Part shown: piece after piece, positions 8,036-14,938 of the stretch
Layout: each line of letters starts with the position of its first letter
Position numbering within the stretch: the first letter of the stretch is position 1
DNA from: a virus
Direction: 5' to 3' (one strand)
Virus record (IMG/VR): IMGVR_UViG_3300042894_003102
Coordinates: 1-20,457 of that record
Length of the DNA: 20,457 nucleotides
Made by a program: the position numbers and the translations under genes
Notes under the pieces: model-generated
What the model saw: the letters and a program-made list of their open reading frames with translations, nothing else
Database searches by the model: none
What the model was told of the DNA's origin: nothing

Positions 8036-8599
8036 TTAAATGTTAATTTCAAGACCCTTTTCTTTTAAAACTTTCTGTATTGTCTCTAATCTTGCTGTAA
8101 CATCACCTTTTAATATTACTGCATTTATACCAAAATCATTTATATAAGAGTTAAAGAGCTTAATGATATCATCTCGAAATTGTACATTTATGCTTCGTTC
8201 GCCATCATCTTCAAGAACAACATCATCAGGTGATGTATAGAATATCACATCATACTTAGAAATAGTAGCTTTAAAGATTAGACTAGCGAGGCTATATACA
8301 CCCATACTTACTGCCTTACGATCACAAAGCCAGTGTGTATAAACTAACCCATCTAGAGAGCATCTATCAAGAATGTAAGGTACTTGACCTATATCATTTT
8401 TAAGAGCGTTACGTAAATGCTCTCCCATGATCATTGTTTGTGTTATATCATTACCATCTTCATTAATAGGTAAATTATAATCACGTTTGATAAGTCTTGT
8501 TACTTCAGGTACAAATGATACGTGATTATTTTTTTGCTGGAGGAGTTTAAGAAGAGTTGTCTTACCAGAACATTGAGGACCACTAAAAGAAATTAACAT
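8036..8599 (-). CDS. P-loop nucleoside/nucleotide kinase-like protein (AAA_28/NadR-like)
   Basis: The 187-residue protein opens with a Walker A motif, GPQCSGKTT at residues 7-15. Glu32 lies in VPEVTRLI, LDRCSLDGLVYTHW fits a substrate-side Asp-Arg motif, DVIFYTSPDD ends a beta strand of the P-loop core, and DDGERSINVQFRDDI could be the lid. This pattern fits the AAA_28 group of small kinases (NadR and thymidylate-kinase relatives). The substrate is not evident. It lies between the formyltransferase (6-nt gap) and queF (16-nt gap), with its own TATAATATA element 2 nt before the ATG, so it may be expressed with the 7-deazaguanine genes. It could be a general dNMP/nucleoside kinase or could act on a modification intermediate; the latter is speculation. 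Confidence 0.75.
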   Translation of the reverse strand: MLISFSGPQCSGKTTLLKLLQQKNNHVSFVPEVTRLIKRDYNLPINEDGNDITQTMIMGEHLRNALKNDIGQVPYILDRCSLDGLVYTHWLCDRKAVSMGVYSLASLIFKATISKYDVIFYTSPDDVVLEDDGERSINVQFRDDIIKLFNSYINDFGINAVILKGDVTARLETIQKVLKEKGLEINI

Positions 8600-8601
8600 A
8601 A

Positions 8602-8610
8602 TATATTATA
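8602..8610 (-). promoter_or_regulatory. AAAG-TATAATATA element before kinase gene
   Basis: AAAGTATAATATA lies on the minus strand and TATAATATA ends 2 nt before the ATG at 8599. The same 13 bases precede thyX. Confidence 0.45.
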
Positions 8611-9148
8611 CTTTATTTTTGAAAAAACTCAACCAAGAATCTAGAGATGTTTTACGTAGCTCACTATATGTATCATCAAGCGATGTACACTGCGTAGATA
8701 AAACTCTCTTACTTTCGATAATTTCACCTCCGTCAACTTCAGGTACGACTCGGTGTATGACACTACCTACATACATATATGTTGCAATATTATCCCATGT
8801 TCGTACTTGCGGATCTTTACCTTTAAGCTCGGGATAAACAGTAATAAGTCCTGGATGCCCGTTATAAATTTCATACTTACTACACACACTTTTTGGAACA
8901 ATATTCAACCAACCGTGTAGTGTTATGACATCGTAATCGTCAAGAACATCGTGATATGATTCCTTTTGCGACTTAGTTAATGTTTTATATTGACCAAAGA
9001 TAGCTTTTTTAGAGTTACCAATTCTACTATCTGTTCGCGGTAAACCTAAAACATTATCTGATATAACAAGATCAGGATATCTACCTATTTGTTCTGAAAT
9101 ATTACAAATTTCAGAACCTGACTGTGAGTATAATGCAGCCCATTTCAT
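8606..9148 (-). CDS. dpdN: Formyltransferase, likely dPreQ1 N-formyltransferase (DpdN-like)
   Basis: The 180-residue protein has the formyltransferase (PurN/Fmt N-terminal) fold signature: ITLHGWLNIVPKSVCSKY, then YNGHPGLITVYPELKGKDP with Asn96 and His98, then VGSVIHRVVPEVDGGEII with Asp139. These correspond to the catalytic Asn-His-Asp of E. coli PurN (N106, H108, D144). 10-Formyl-tetrahydrofolate is the expected donor. The N-terminal phosphate-loop region is degenerate (SQSGSEI), so the natural purine substrate GAR is unlikely. The ATG overlaps the stop of the DpdA-like gene by 4 nt (ATGA), a sign of coupled expression. From memory, DpdN is the name given to a phage enzyme formylating preQ1 in DNA; neighbours DpdA and QueF make that the best assignment. 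An alternative is a formyltransferase for a sugar nucleotide. Confidence 0.72.
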   Translation of the reverse strand: MKWAALYSQSGSEICNISEQIGRYPDLVISDNVLGLPRTDSRIGNSKKAIFGQYKTLTKSQKESYHDVLDDYDVITLHGWLNIVPKSVCSKYEIYNGHPGLITVYPELKGKDPQVRTWDNIATYMYVGSVIHRVVPEVDGGEIIESKRVLSTQCTSLDDTYSELRKTSLDSWLSFFKNKV

Positions 9149-9948
9149 TGTTTAGTAATTTTCTTAAATTCTGCAACGTTAAAGCTAATATCAATAGCCT
9201 GCTCAGGAGTGACATCATGGTCAATTAAATCAGCAAGTAAAATCGAAGGTTTATCTTGTAAACCATAGTTTGCTATATATCTTTGATTTAAAATACCTGC
9301 AACAACGGGATTAGAAGTATCTACAGATCTTATACTTTTGATATCTGAATATGCAGAAAATTCTCGAGCTAAGGAGCAGCCTAGTAGATGGTGAGGCTTA
9401 TCATGATTCCAAATTCCGTCTCGGATTAGTGCAGAGATAAGCCATCGACGACCACTACACATACGTTCCAGTTTAGCTACTCTAGGATCATGACTAAATG
9501 ATAACCCGACTTGCTGATACCACGAAAAGTCAAATGAGATTGCAATATAGTCTGCGTTCTCTGACATAAACTTATAGCACTTTACAATATCTTCATATGT
9601 TTGACCTTGAACAGCACCAATCCATAAACCAGGTAGATGTCGGTAAGTATCTCGAAATTTAATATAGCTCGTAATAGTAGCCTTTGAATCCTCGAGAACA
9701 TCAGGTACAATAAAATAAGTCGGCTTGAGCTCCATGATGTACTTTGCGTATTTGTCTGGATCAAAAGCTGTTTTAAGTTCAAAGATAGAATTATCAAGTA
9801 ACACTTCCCTATCATTTAACAGCGATGATTTAAAGAATGAATAATATTCAGGATGCGTCTCAAACAAATGAACAAGCGCATAATCATAATCATTATAGTA
9901 TATCGATTCAGAAAGAAAGCTGATCGGCGTTTCGTGAGATATTAGCAT
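9145..9948 (-). CDS. dpdA: DpdA-like DNA guanine transglycosylase (TGT fold)
   Basis: The 267-residue protein resembles tRNA-guanine transglycosylases in the order of its barrel motifs. LLDNSIFEL with Asp52 takes the place of SDSGGFQ, VPDVLED holds Asp83, and AVQGQT at 112-117 fits the IVQGG strand. HHLLGCS at 186-192 fits the MGVG turn. SVDTSNP with Asp210 fits the FDCVxPTR nucleophile region. TGT-like phage proteins of the DpdA family exchange guanine in DNA for a 7-deazaguanine. I chose the ATG at 9948. A frame-mate ATG at 10050 would run through the divergent promoter and the start of the plus-strand baseplate gene, and the extra 34 residues are low-complexity. A TATAATATA element lies 4 nt upstream of 9948. 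The TGT zinc-site cysteines are not obvious, as expected for a shortened DpdA. Confidence 0.78.
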   Translation of the reverse strand: MLISHETPISFLSESIYYNDYDYALVHLFETHPEYYSFFKSSLLNDREVLLDNSIFELKTAFDPDKYAKYIMELKPTYFIVPDVLEDSKATITSYIKFRDTYRHLPGLWIGAVQGQTYEDIVKCYKFMSENADYIAISFDFSWYQQVGLSFSHDPRVAKLERMCSGRRWLISALIRDGIWNHDKPHHLLGCSLAREFSAYSDIKSIRSVDTSNPVVAGILNQRYIANYGLQDKPSILLADLIDHDVTPEQAIDISFNVAEFKKITKQ

Positions 9949-9952
9949 ATAA

Positions 9953-9961
9953 TATATTATA
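9953..9961 (-). promoter_or_regulatory. TATAATATA element before the DpdA-like gene
   Basis: The minus strand reads GATATAATATATTAT directly before the ATG at 9948. It shares the TATAATATA core with the kinase and thyX upstream regions and supports the shorter DpdA start. Confidence 0.42.
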
Positions 9962-9986
9962 TCATAGTTCCAAACGATATTCAACC

Positions 9987-9994
9987 AGTAAATA
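9987..9994 (+). promoter_or_regulatory. Late-promoter-like octamer AGTAAATA
   Basis: AGTAAATA, then ATTTT, then the ATG at 10000 (5-nt spacer). It faces away from the TATAATATA element of the DpdA-like gene, so this 51-bp gap carries divergent late and non-late signals. Confidence 0.5.
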
Positions 9995-9999
9995 ATTTT

Positions 10000-10728
10000 A
10001 TGTATATTAGAGGTGTTGATGAAGCACGTGAGTATAATAGAGATGATCAAAGTTTCTATAAAGGTATTGTTGTTAAAAATAATGATCCAAAATCTCTGTA
10101 TCGTGTTAAAGTTTATATTCCTGAGCTATCAAATCAACCTTTAGACAATTGGTTAGCGGAATATAAATCATTTAGTATGAGATTTCCGGGTAAGAATAAC
10201 AAAACGGATTCCTGGGCTGATACAAAAATGTTTGAAGAGATTTCAAATTTTATTCCATGGGCAGAGCCATGTTTTCCTCTAATGGGTGAGTCAGGGCCTG
10301 CTCGTTATAATTCACCATTAGAACTTGCTGTACTCACAGATGGTAATTATGAAGAAGGATTTGAAACAAATAATAGTGTGACACCTACATCTAAAATTGG
10401 AGCTGTGACTCCTTCATTCTTTTATGAATTTTACAATACATCTATTGGAGACGCATTTTGCGATATAGAAACACAAGTAAGTAATAATAATAACCCATAC
10501 GGCTTTGTAGGTAGACCTACCAATAACGTTAATAAAAGCAAAGGAGTTTTTGGTGTACCTTCTGTAGGATCTAAAGTGTGGGTATTCCATAATAGTGGTG
10601 ATATAAACTTTCCTGTTTATTTTGGTATACGTCACGACTTCAGAGAAATAAGTCTTATAAATAATCTCGATCAACCTAATAGTAAAGGACAATCACAAGA
10701 TTATCCAGGTAAATTCGAAAACAAATAA
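10000..10728 (+). CDS. gp5-like baseplate OB-fold protein
   Basis: The 242-residue protein contains FYKGIVVKNNDPKSLYRVKVYIPEL at about residues 20-44. This is the first strands of the OB fold that starts T4 gp5 and other spike proteins. A later KGVFGVPSVGSKVWVFHNSGDINFPVYFG segment (about 184-212) matches the closing strands of such domains (GxxxxPxxGxxVWVxFxxGDxxxPVyxG). A PWAEPCFP segment lies between them. T4 gp5 is a single chain of OB fold, lysozyme and beta-helix; here the OB domain stands alone and no lysozyme motif is present. The spike protein follows after 9 nt. It probably connects the baseplate hub to the spike. The start is supported by AGTAAATA 5 nt upstream. Confidence 0.75.
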   Translation: MYIRGVDEAREYNRDDQSFYKGIVVKNNDPKSLYRVKVYIPELSNQPLDNWLAEYKSFSMRFPGKNNKTDSWADTKMFEEISNFIPWAEPCFPLMGESGPARYNSPLELAVLTDGNYEEGFETNNSVTPTSKIGAVTPSFFYEFYNTSIGDAFCDIETQVSNNNNPYGFVGRPTNNVNKSKGVFGVPSVGSKVWVFHNSGDINFPVYFGIRHDFREISLINNLDQPNSKGQSQDYPGKFENK

Positions 10729-10737
10729 CATACAATA

Positions 10738-12306
10738 ATGTCAGAGCCCTTAGACCTCCAGTATCAGAATAAATTTACTTTCAATCAACGCGGTGGAGCT
10801 ATAGAAATTAATAATTCTACAGAACGCGAGGAAGTACAAATATCGCAATTTAGTGGATCTAATATACTTCTTTCTAATGTTGTAACAAGTGAATTAGCGA
10901 CAAATAATAAGCAAACTAAAGTGTTGTTTGATGAGTTTAAAACTGTAGGTCACACTCTTAATGAATTCACAGGAAAAGATCGTAATACAAGAACAGGTCA
11001 AAATACCTATGATATAAAAGGAGCGCAAACTCAATCGGAGATAAATGCATTCACAACATGGCGTGAAGCTTATAGAGATCTTGCTAATATTAACGCTGAG
11101 TTTTGGATCAATAGAGGTGGAGTGAGTTACCCTGATATAGTACCTGTATCCACACCCTTAGACGGAACCAGAGCGCCAAACCCAGATTTAAATGTTACGC
11201 GACTTATAGTAGAAAATAATTTCTCAGGTTACTCAGGTATACCAACTGTAACAAAGAGTACTAATGAAGTTACATTATATGTAAAGGTGCCTGATGCTGG
11301 TAGAACTGTAGATGCTACAACAAAGGCACCTACACCTGCCGATATTGTATCTACGTTTGGTGAACCTGGGTCACGTGCACCAGGGGTAATACAGTATGGT
11401 GGTGTTATATCATCTGCAACACAAGACGGTCAGTGGAATTCTAATACTGATAAACAAGAATTGAAAGATAACGTTATAGAACGTCAACCAAGTTTATTAG
11501 ATATTGAAAAACAAATGGGAAATGGTGGTGATGAGATTGAGTTTGTAAAGCGTCACAAAATTACTAACATTGGAGCTTCAATTAATAATTATCCGTCTGT
11601 AAGAGTAGATAAGCAAGGACGATCACAAACAACAGAAATTGGTGTTGCTCCTACAGGTACATTTCTACATAATGACTTTATATCTCATGTTGAAGTTGTT
11701 GATAACAGTTCTACATACCCTTGCGGTAATCACGATTTAGTTGTTGCTAATAAATATAATGTTGTTGTCGGTTCAGGTGGGGTTCAAATTAAAACATCAG
11801 GACCTCTTACACTTAACGGTACAGATGTAAGGTTAGGAGCAGTTAAACTTACAGTAAGCTCATCAGATGGTACAACAATCGGTAGTGAGACAAGTATAGA
11901 TTTATTAGCTCCTAAAATACAAATAAGATCTAATAGACAAGTTTTAGTTGATAGTGCTCTTGGAGTTAAGAATAATTTAATAGTCGGTGGAGCTTTTTTC
12001 GTAGAAGGTGAATTATATGTCAATCATATAACAGCTCCTATAGAAGCTCAAGAGACTGAACCGACTATAGTTTACGGGGAACCTGTTGCAGGTAAAATTA
12101 TAGGATATGCGGGTGCAGTACCTGTTATAGGTGTTGCTACTCCTGATTCAATAGTAATGTACAATCATACACACCACTTTAATAATATACCTTTAACCTT
12201 GTTAAACAGCAATTCAGATGTACGAATTGCCGCTCAACAAGCTGGAATTAATAACCCTGAAACATTGACCGCTGCTCGTAAGCAAGATCACGCTCACAAA
12301 GGTTAA
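10738..12306 (+). CDS. Baseplate central spike, gp5 beta-helix-like, with His-rich tip
   Basis: This is a 522-residue protein. Residues 1-190 are polar and unassigned. From about 330 on, short beta-strand repeats appear (HDLVVANKYNVVVGSGGVQI, GPLTLNGTDVRLGAVKLTV, SIDLLAPKIQIRSNRQVLV, NNLIVGGAFFVEGELYV). These are typical of a trimeric beta-helix such as the gp5 C-terminus or VgrG. Near the end it has MYNHTHHFNNIPL, and it finishes DHAHKG. Clustered H-x-H residues at the apex are known to bind iron in other phage spikes (P2 gpV, phi92 gp138). There is no lysozyme domain. The gene follows the OB-fold gene by 9 nt and meets clpP tail to tail with a few shared bases. A membrane-piercing spike is the best inference. 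Confidence 0.72.
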   Translation: MSEPLDLQYQNKFTFNQRGGAIEINNSTEREEVQISQFSGSNILLSNVVTSELATNNKQTKVLFDEFKTVGHTLNEFTGKDRNTRTGQNTYDIKGAQTQSEINAFTTWREAYRDLANINAEFWINRGGVSYPDIVPVSTPLDGTRAPNPDLNVTRLIVENNFSGYSGIPTVTKSTNEVTLYVKVPDAGRTVDATTKAPTPADIVSTFGEPGSRAPGVIQYGGVISSATQDGQWNSNTDKQELKDNVIERQPSLLDIEKQMGNGGDEIEFVKRHKITNIGASINNYPSVRVDKQGRSQTTEIGVAPTGTFLHNDFISHVEVVDNSSTYPCGNHDLVVANKYNVVVGSGGVQIKTSGPLTLNGTDVRLGAVKLTVSSSDGTTIGSETSIDLLAPKIQIRSNRQVLVDSALGVKNNLIVGGAFFVEGELYVNHITAPIEAQETEPTIVYGEPVAGKIIGYAGAVPVIGVATPDSIVMYNHTHHFNNIPLTLLNSNSDVRIAAQQAGINNPETLTAARKQDHAHKG

Positions 12307-12947
12307 ATTATACTATCAACAAGACCAAACTCAAGACACTTCTGCGAATCAAACCACAAGTCGTGCTTGAGTATCTCGTCAATTTGCTTCATAGGTACTT
12401 TGGTATACTTCTTGTAAATCTCTTTAATGATAAACATCAATCGCTTATTGTTTTCCATATCATCTTCCATCTCTGTAAATTTACCATATACACCACCAGA
12501 GAGTTGATGAATAAGCATTAGAGAGTGTCTACCAATAAATCTCTTCTTACCTATTACGGATATAAGCGTAGCTGCTGAAGCAGCAGCACCATCGATATAT
12601 GTATGAACCTCTGAGCTTAGATTACGAATAGTATCAACAACAGCTAGACCAGCAAAAAGAGAGCCGCCATAAGAGTTAATTCTTAACTTAATGTGTGGTA
12701 CGAATTCTGAACCTAAGAAGTTAGCAGTAACTTTAAGTTTATTATCTACTTCATACAATGCTTGATTTAAATCAAGTACAGATTGCTCTGTAACATCAGC
12801 GTAGAAAAATATCGTATTCTCTACTACCCTGACATTAGGACCAGAAGACATTCCGCTATTACCTTGTGAAGCAATATAGATTTGAGGTGAAACCTGCGGT
12901 TCACTTGGTTCATCTTCTGATAGTATGTACTTATAGTTACGTTTCAT
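12303..12947 (-). CDS. clpP: ClpP-like serine protease (family S14)
   Basis: The 214-residue protein has a ClpP core after an about 40-residue extension without homology clues. Residues 91-100 NSYGGSLFAG equal the ClpP INSPGGSVTAG loop. Ser124 in DGAAASAATLI is the nucleophile, His147 in LMLIHQLSGG the base, and Asp196 in KHDLWFDS probably the third member; the C-terminus EFGLVDSII is typical. The catalytic triad therefore seems intact. It sits at the end of the nrdB-nrdA operon, not beside capsid genes, so a prohead-protease role is not supported by context. It may cooperate with host Clp ATPases, or replace host ClpP, during infection (inference). There is no Shine-Dalgarno sequence; the ATG follows the upstream stop by 7 nt. 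Confidence 0.9.
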   Translation of the reverse strand: MKRNYKYILSEDEPSEPQVSPQIYIASQGNSGMSSGPNVRVVENTIFFYADVTEQSVLDLNQALYEVDNKLKVTANFLGSEFVPHIKLRINSYGGSLFAGLAVVDTIRNLSSEVHTYIDGAAASAATLISVIGKKRFIGRHSLMLIHQLSGGVYGKFTEMEDDMENNKRLMFIIKEIYKKYTKVPMKQIDEILKHDLWFDSQKCLEFGLVDSII

Positions 12948-12954
12948 AATATTG

Positions 12955-13278
12955 TTATCTTTGATTTTTTACTGTGTTATATTGTTCATGGGTACCAACC
13001 CACTTTATAAGATGCTTACCTGTTTCAGGATCCTTTGAGCCTATACCTCTATAGAACTGAGGAAACTCATAACTTAGATCACCGTATATAATATTTTTTG
13101 ATTTAAATGCCTTTACACCGACACTTCGCTTATGATTTAAAAATATATTATTAAATATAGGATTCTTTTTTATAAGTTTTAAAGCTTTAGGCCCAAAGAT
13201 CCAATCTCCGTAATTAATATAGTATGCAGCGGACTCAAATAAGCAAGCACGTTCTAAAAGATACTCAAAGTCAAACAT
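12955..13278 (-). CDS. Hypothetical 107-residue protein
   Basis: I do not recognise this protein. It begins MFDFEYLLERACLFESAAYY, has a basic middle (NHKRSVGVKAFKSKNI) and ends KHLIKWVGTHEQYNTVKNQR. The C-terminal WVGTHEQY resembles the end of HigB-type toxins (xxGTHxxYD), but the remaining sequence does not fit that family. It lies between nrdA (8-nt gap) and clpP (7-nt gap) on the same strand, so it is probably co-transcribed. It also carries a CATAAATA late-like octamer 5 nt before its ATG, which could make it and clpP late-expressed while nrdA/nrdB are transcribed from upstream. No membrane segment or signal peptide is present. Confidence 0.6.
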   Translation of the reverse strand: MFDFEYLLERACLFESAAYYINYGDWIFGPKALKLIKKNPIFNNIFLNHKRSVGVKAFKSKNIIYGDLSYEFPQFYRGIGSKDPETGKHLIKWVGTHEQYNTVKNQR

Positions 13279-13283
13279 TAATA

Positions 13284-13291
13284 TATTTATG
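13284..13291 (-). promoter_or_regulatory. Late-promoter-like octamer CATAAATA
   Basis: CATAAATA on the minus strand, then TATTA, then the ATG at 13278. It overlaps the last codons of nrdA. It matches TATAAATA at 7 of 8 positions and has the 5-nt spacing seen elsewhere. Confidence 0.45.
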
Positions 13292-14933
13292 CTTCACAAC
13301 TTGCGCAATTAAGAATTGATCGTGCGAGTTCTTGTGCAGGGTTAGCAGAGCGTTGATAGTAAAGAGACTTAATACCTTGCTCCCAAGCAAATATTAATAA
13401 TTCGTTTACATCCTTAGGCTTAGTAAGAGGTGCTATAGTTAAGTTAAGTGATTGACCTTGATCTATCCACTTCTGTCTTTGAGCAGCTTGTATAATAATT
13501 TCTTTCTGAGAAATTTCACCGAATGTCTTAAACACATCTTTTTCTGTTTGAGAAAGAAAATCTAGATGTTGAACAGAGCCACCATGCACAAGAATATCTT
13601 TCCAAACATCTTGTGTGTCTTTACCCTTACTCTTAAGTAGGTTTTCAAGATGAGGATTTTTATGAGTAAATTTACCCTTAGCTAAATCCTTTACAAAGTA
13701 GTTACTATTGAGAGGTTCAATAGAAGGTGATACTTGACCTAGAATAAATGAACTAGATGTTGTGGGAGCAATAGCAATTAGAGTTGTATTGCGTTTGCCA
13801 TAACCTTCGAGCAATGGTGGTTCACCAAACATATGAGCTAATGAACCAGTCGCAATATCACACAGTGTACGTATATGCTTGAATATTTCTATGTTACGCA
13901 TTTTAGCTTCCATAGATTCAAACGGAATCATTTTTGATTGTAGATATGAATGCCATCCGAGAACTCCTACACCTAAAGCGCGTTGATTAACAGCAAACTT
14001 ACGAGGTGCAGCCATATGCTTATCACCTTCAGTCTTTTCAATAAACTCAGACATTACAGCGTCCAAGAAATACACAAGTGTTTCTACTGCATCTGTTGTT
14101 TTAATTTCATCCCATAACTCTAAGTTAAGCGATGATAAATCACACACAAACGACTCATCATCACTTGTAGATAAGAAGATTTCCGTGCATAGATTTGAAG
14201 CATTAATTCTAAGACCTTTATCTTTATAAACCTGAGGTGCATTATTATTAGCAGTATCTGAGAAGAATATATAAGGGTATCCTGATTCGAAACGCTTCTT
14301 AATAACTTGACCCCAGATCTTACGCTTATCTTTATCACCATCAACCATGGAACTCATCCATTCATCTGATACACAGACACCAATAGATAGGTTTTGAATA
14401 GCATTTCCTTCTGATCGAATCTTAAGGAACTCTTCAATATCAGGATGGTCTATAGGTAAATAAGCAGCAAAGGAACCTCTACGTACATTACCTTGAGATA
14501 CATAATCAATAAGAGAGTCAAATACAGTTAACTGATGATGAACACCAGTAGCGTTACCTCCTGTAGATATAGGCGCTCCACGACCACGAACAGCACCGAA
14601 ATAAGCAGAAGTTCCACCGCCTACTTTTGACATAGTACCTACTTCACTTAACTTATCTAAGATAAGTTCCATATCATCAGGTATAAAGCTACCGAAGCAT
14701 GAAATAGGTAAACCACGCTTCCTACCAAAATTAGACCATATCGGTGACGATAGAGAGTAAAACCCTCTACTCATATAGTCTTCAAACTTAGTAGCAAAGC
14801 CATCAATACCTAATAGATCTTCTGCTCTCTTACTAATGTCTAGAATACGTTGTTCTGGTGTTTCGTTAGATTCTAAATACCCCCTCTCAAGAAACTTTCT
14901 TGAGTCCTTGTTAAGCCACTTATATTTCGTCAT
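13287..14933 (-). CDS. nrdA: Class I ribonucleotide reductase, large subunit, no ATP-cone
   Basis: This subunit reduces ribonucleotides to deoxyribonucleotides with NrdB. In the 548-residue chain all key sites are visible: Cys79 in PISCFG and Cys264 in FVCDLSSLNLE (redox pair), Asn247-x-Cys249-x-Glu251 in SNLCTEI (thiyl radical site), Tyr525-Tyr526 in SLYYQRS (radical transfer), and Cys543/Cys546 in the C-terminal NCASCEA, which re-reduces the site. It is far shorter than E. coli NrdA (about 760) because the N-terminal ATP-cone is missing, so the overall activity switch by dATP/ATP should be absent. Its ATG lies 5 nt after the nrdB stop. The short form with the CEA tail recalls Bacteroidota-type NrdA (recollection). 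Confidence 0.95.
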   Translation of the reverse strand: MTKYKWLNKDSRKFLERGYLESNETPEQRILDISKRAEDLLGIDGFATKFEDYMSRGFYSLSSPIWSNFGRKRGLPISCFGSFIPDDMELILDKLSEVGTMSKVGGGTSAYFGAVRGRGAPISTGGNATGVHHQLTVFDSLIDYVSQGNVRRGSFAAYLPIDHPDIEEFLKIRSEGNAIQNLSIGVCVSDEWMSSMVDGDKDKRKIWGQVIKKRFESGYPYIFFSDTANNNAPQVYKDKGLRINASNLCTEIFLSTSDDESFVCDLSSLNLELWDEIKTTDAVETLVYFLDAVMSEFIEKTEGDKHMAAPRKFAVNQRALGVGVLGWHSYLQSKMIPFESMEAKMRNIEIFKHIRTLCDIATGSLAHMFGEPPLLEGYGKRNTTLIAIAPTTSSSFILGQVSPSIEPLNSNYFVKDLAKGKFTHKNPHLENLLKSKGKDTQDVWKDILVHGGSVQHLDFLSQTEKDVFKTFGEISQKEIIIQAAQRQKWIDQGQSLNLTIAPLTKPKDVNELLIFAWEQGIKSLYYQRSANPAQELARSILNCASCEA

Positions 14934-14938
14934 AAAAA

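Noticed and set aside
9949-10050. Longer start for the DpdA-like protein, adding 34 residues (ATG at 10050)
   Set aside because: It would overlap the start and promoter of the divergent baseplate gene; the added residues are low-complexity Ile/Asn/Tyr; the ATG at 9948 has the TATAATATA element and a family-like beginning.
10729-10737. A frameshift splitting one gp5 gene in two
   Set aside because: The first ORF ends in a normal TAA, the second begins with its own ATG after 9 nt, and no lysozyme remnant lies between them, so two genes are simpler.
12955-13278. HigB-type toxin
   Set aside because: Only WVGTHEQY near the C-terminus fits; the basic core and catalytic pattern of that family are not visible and no antitoxin gene is adjacent.
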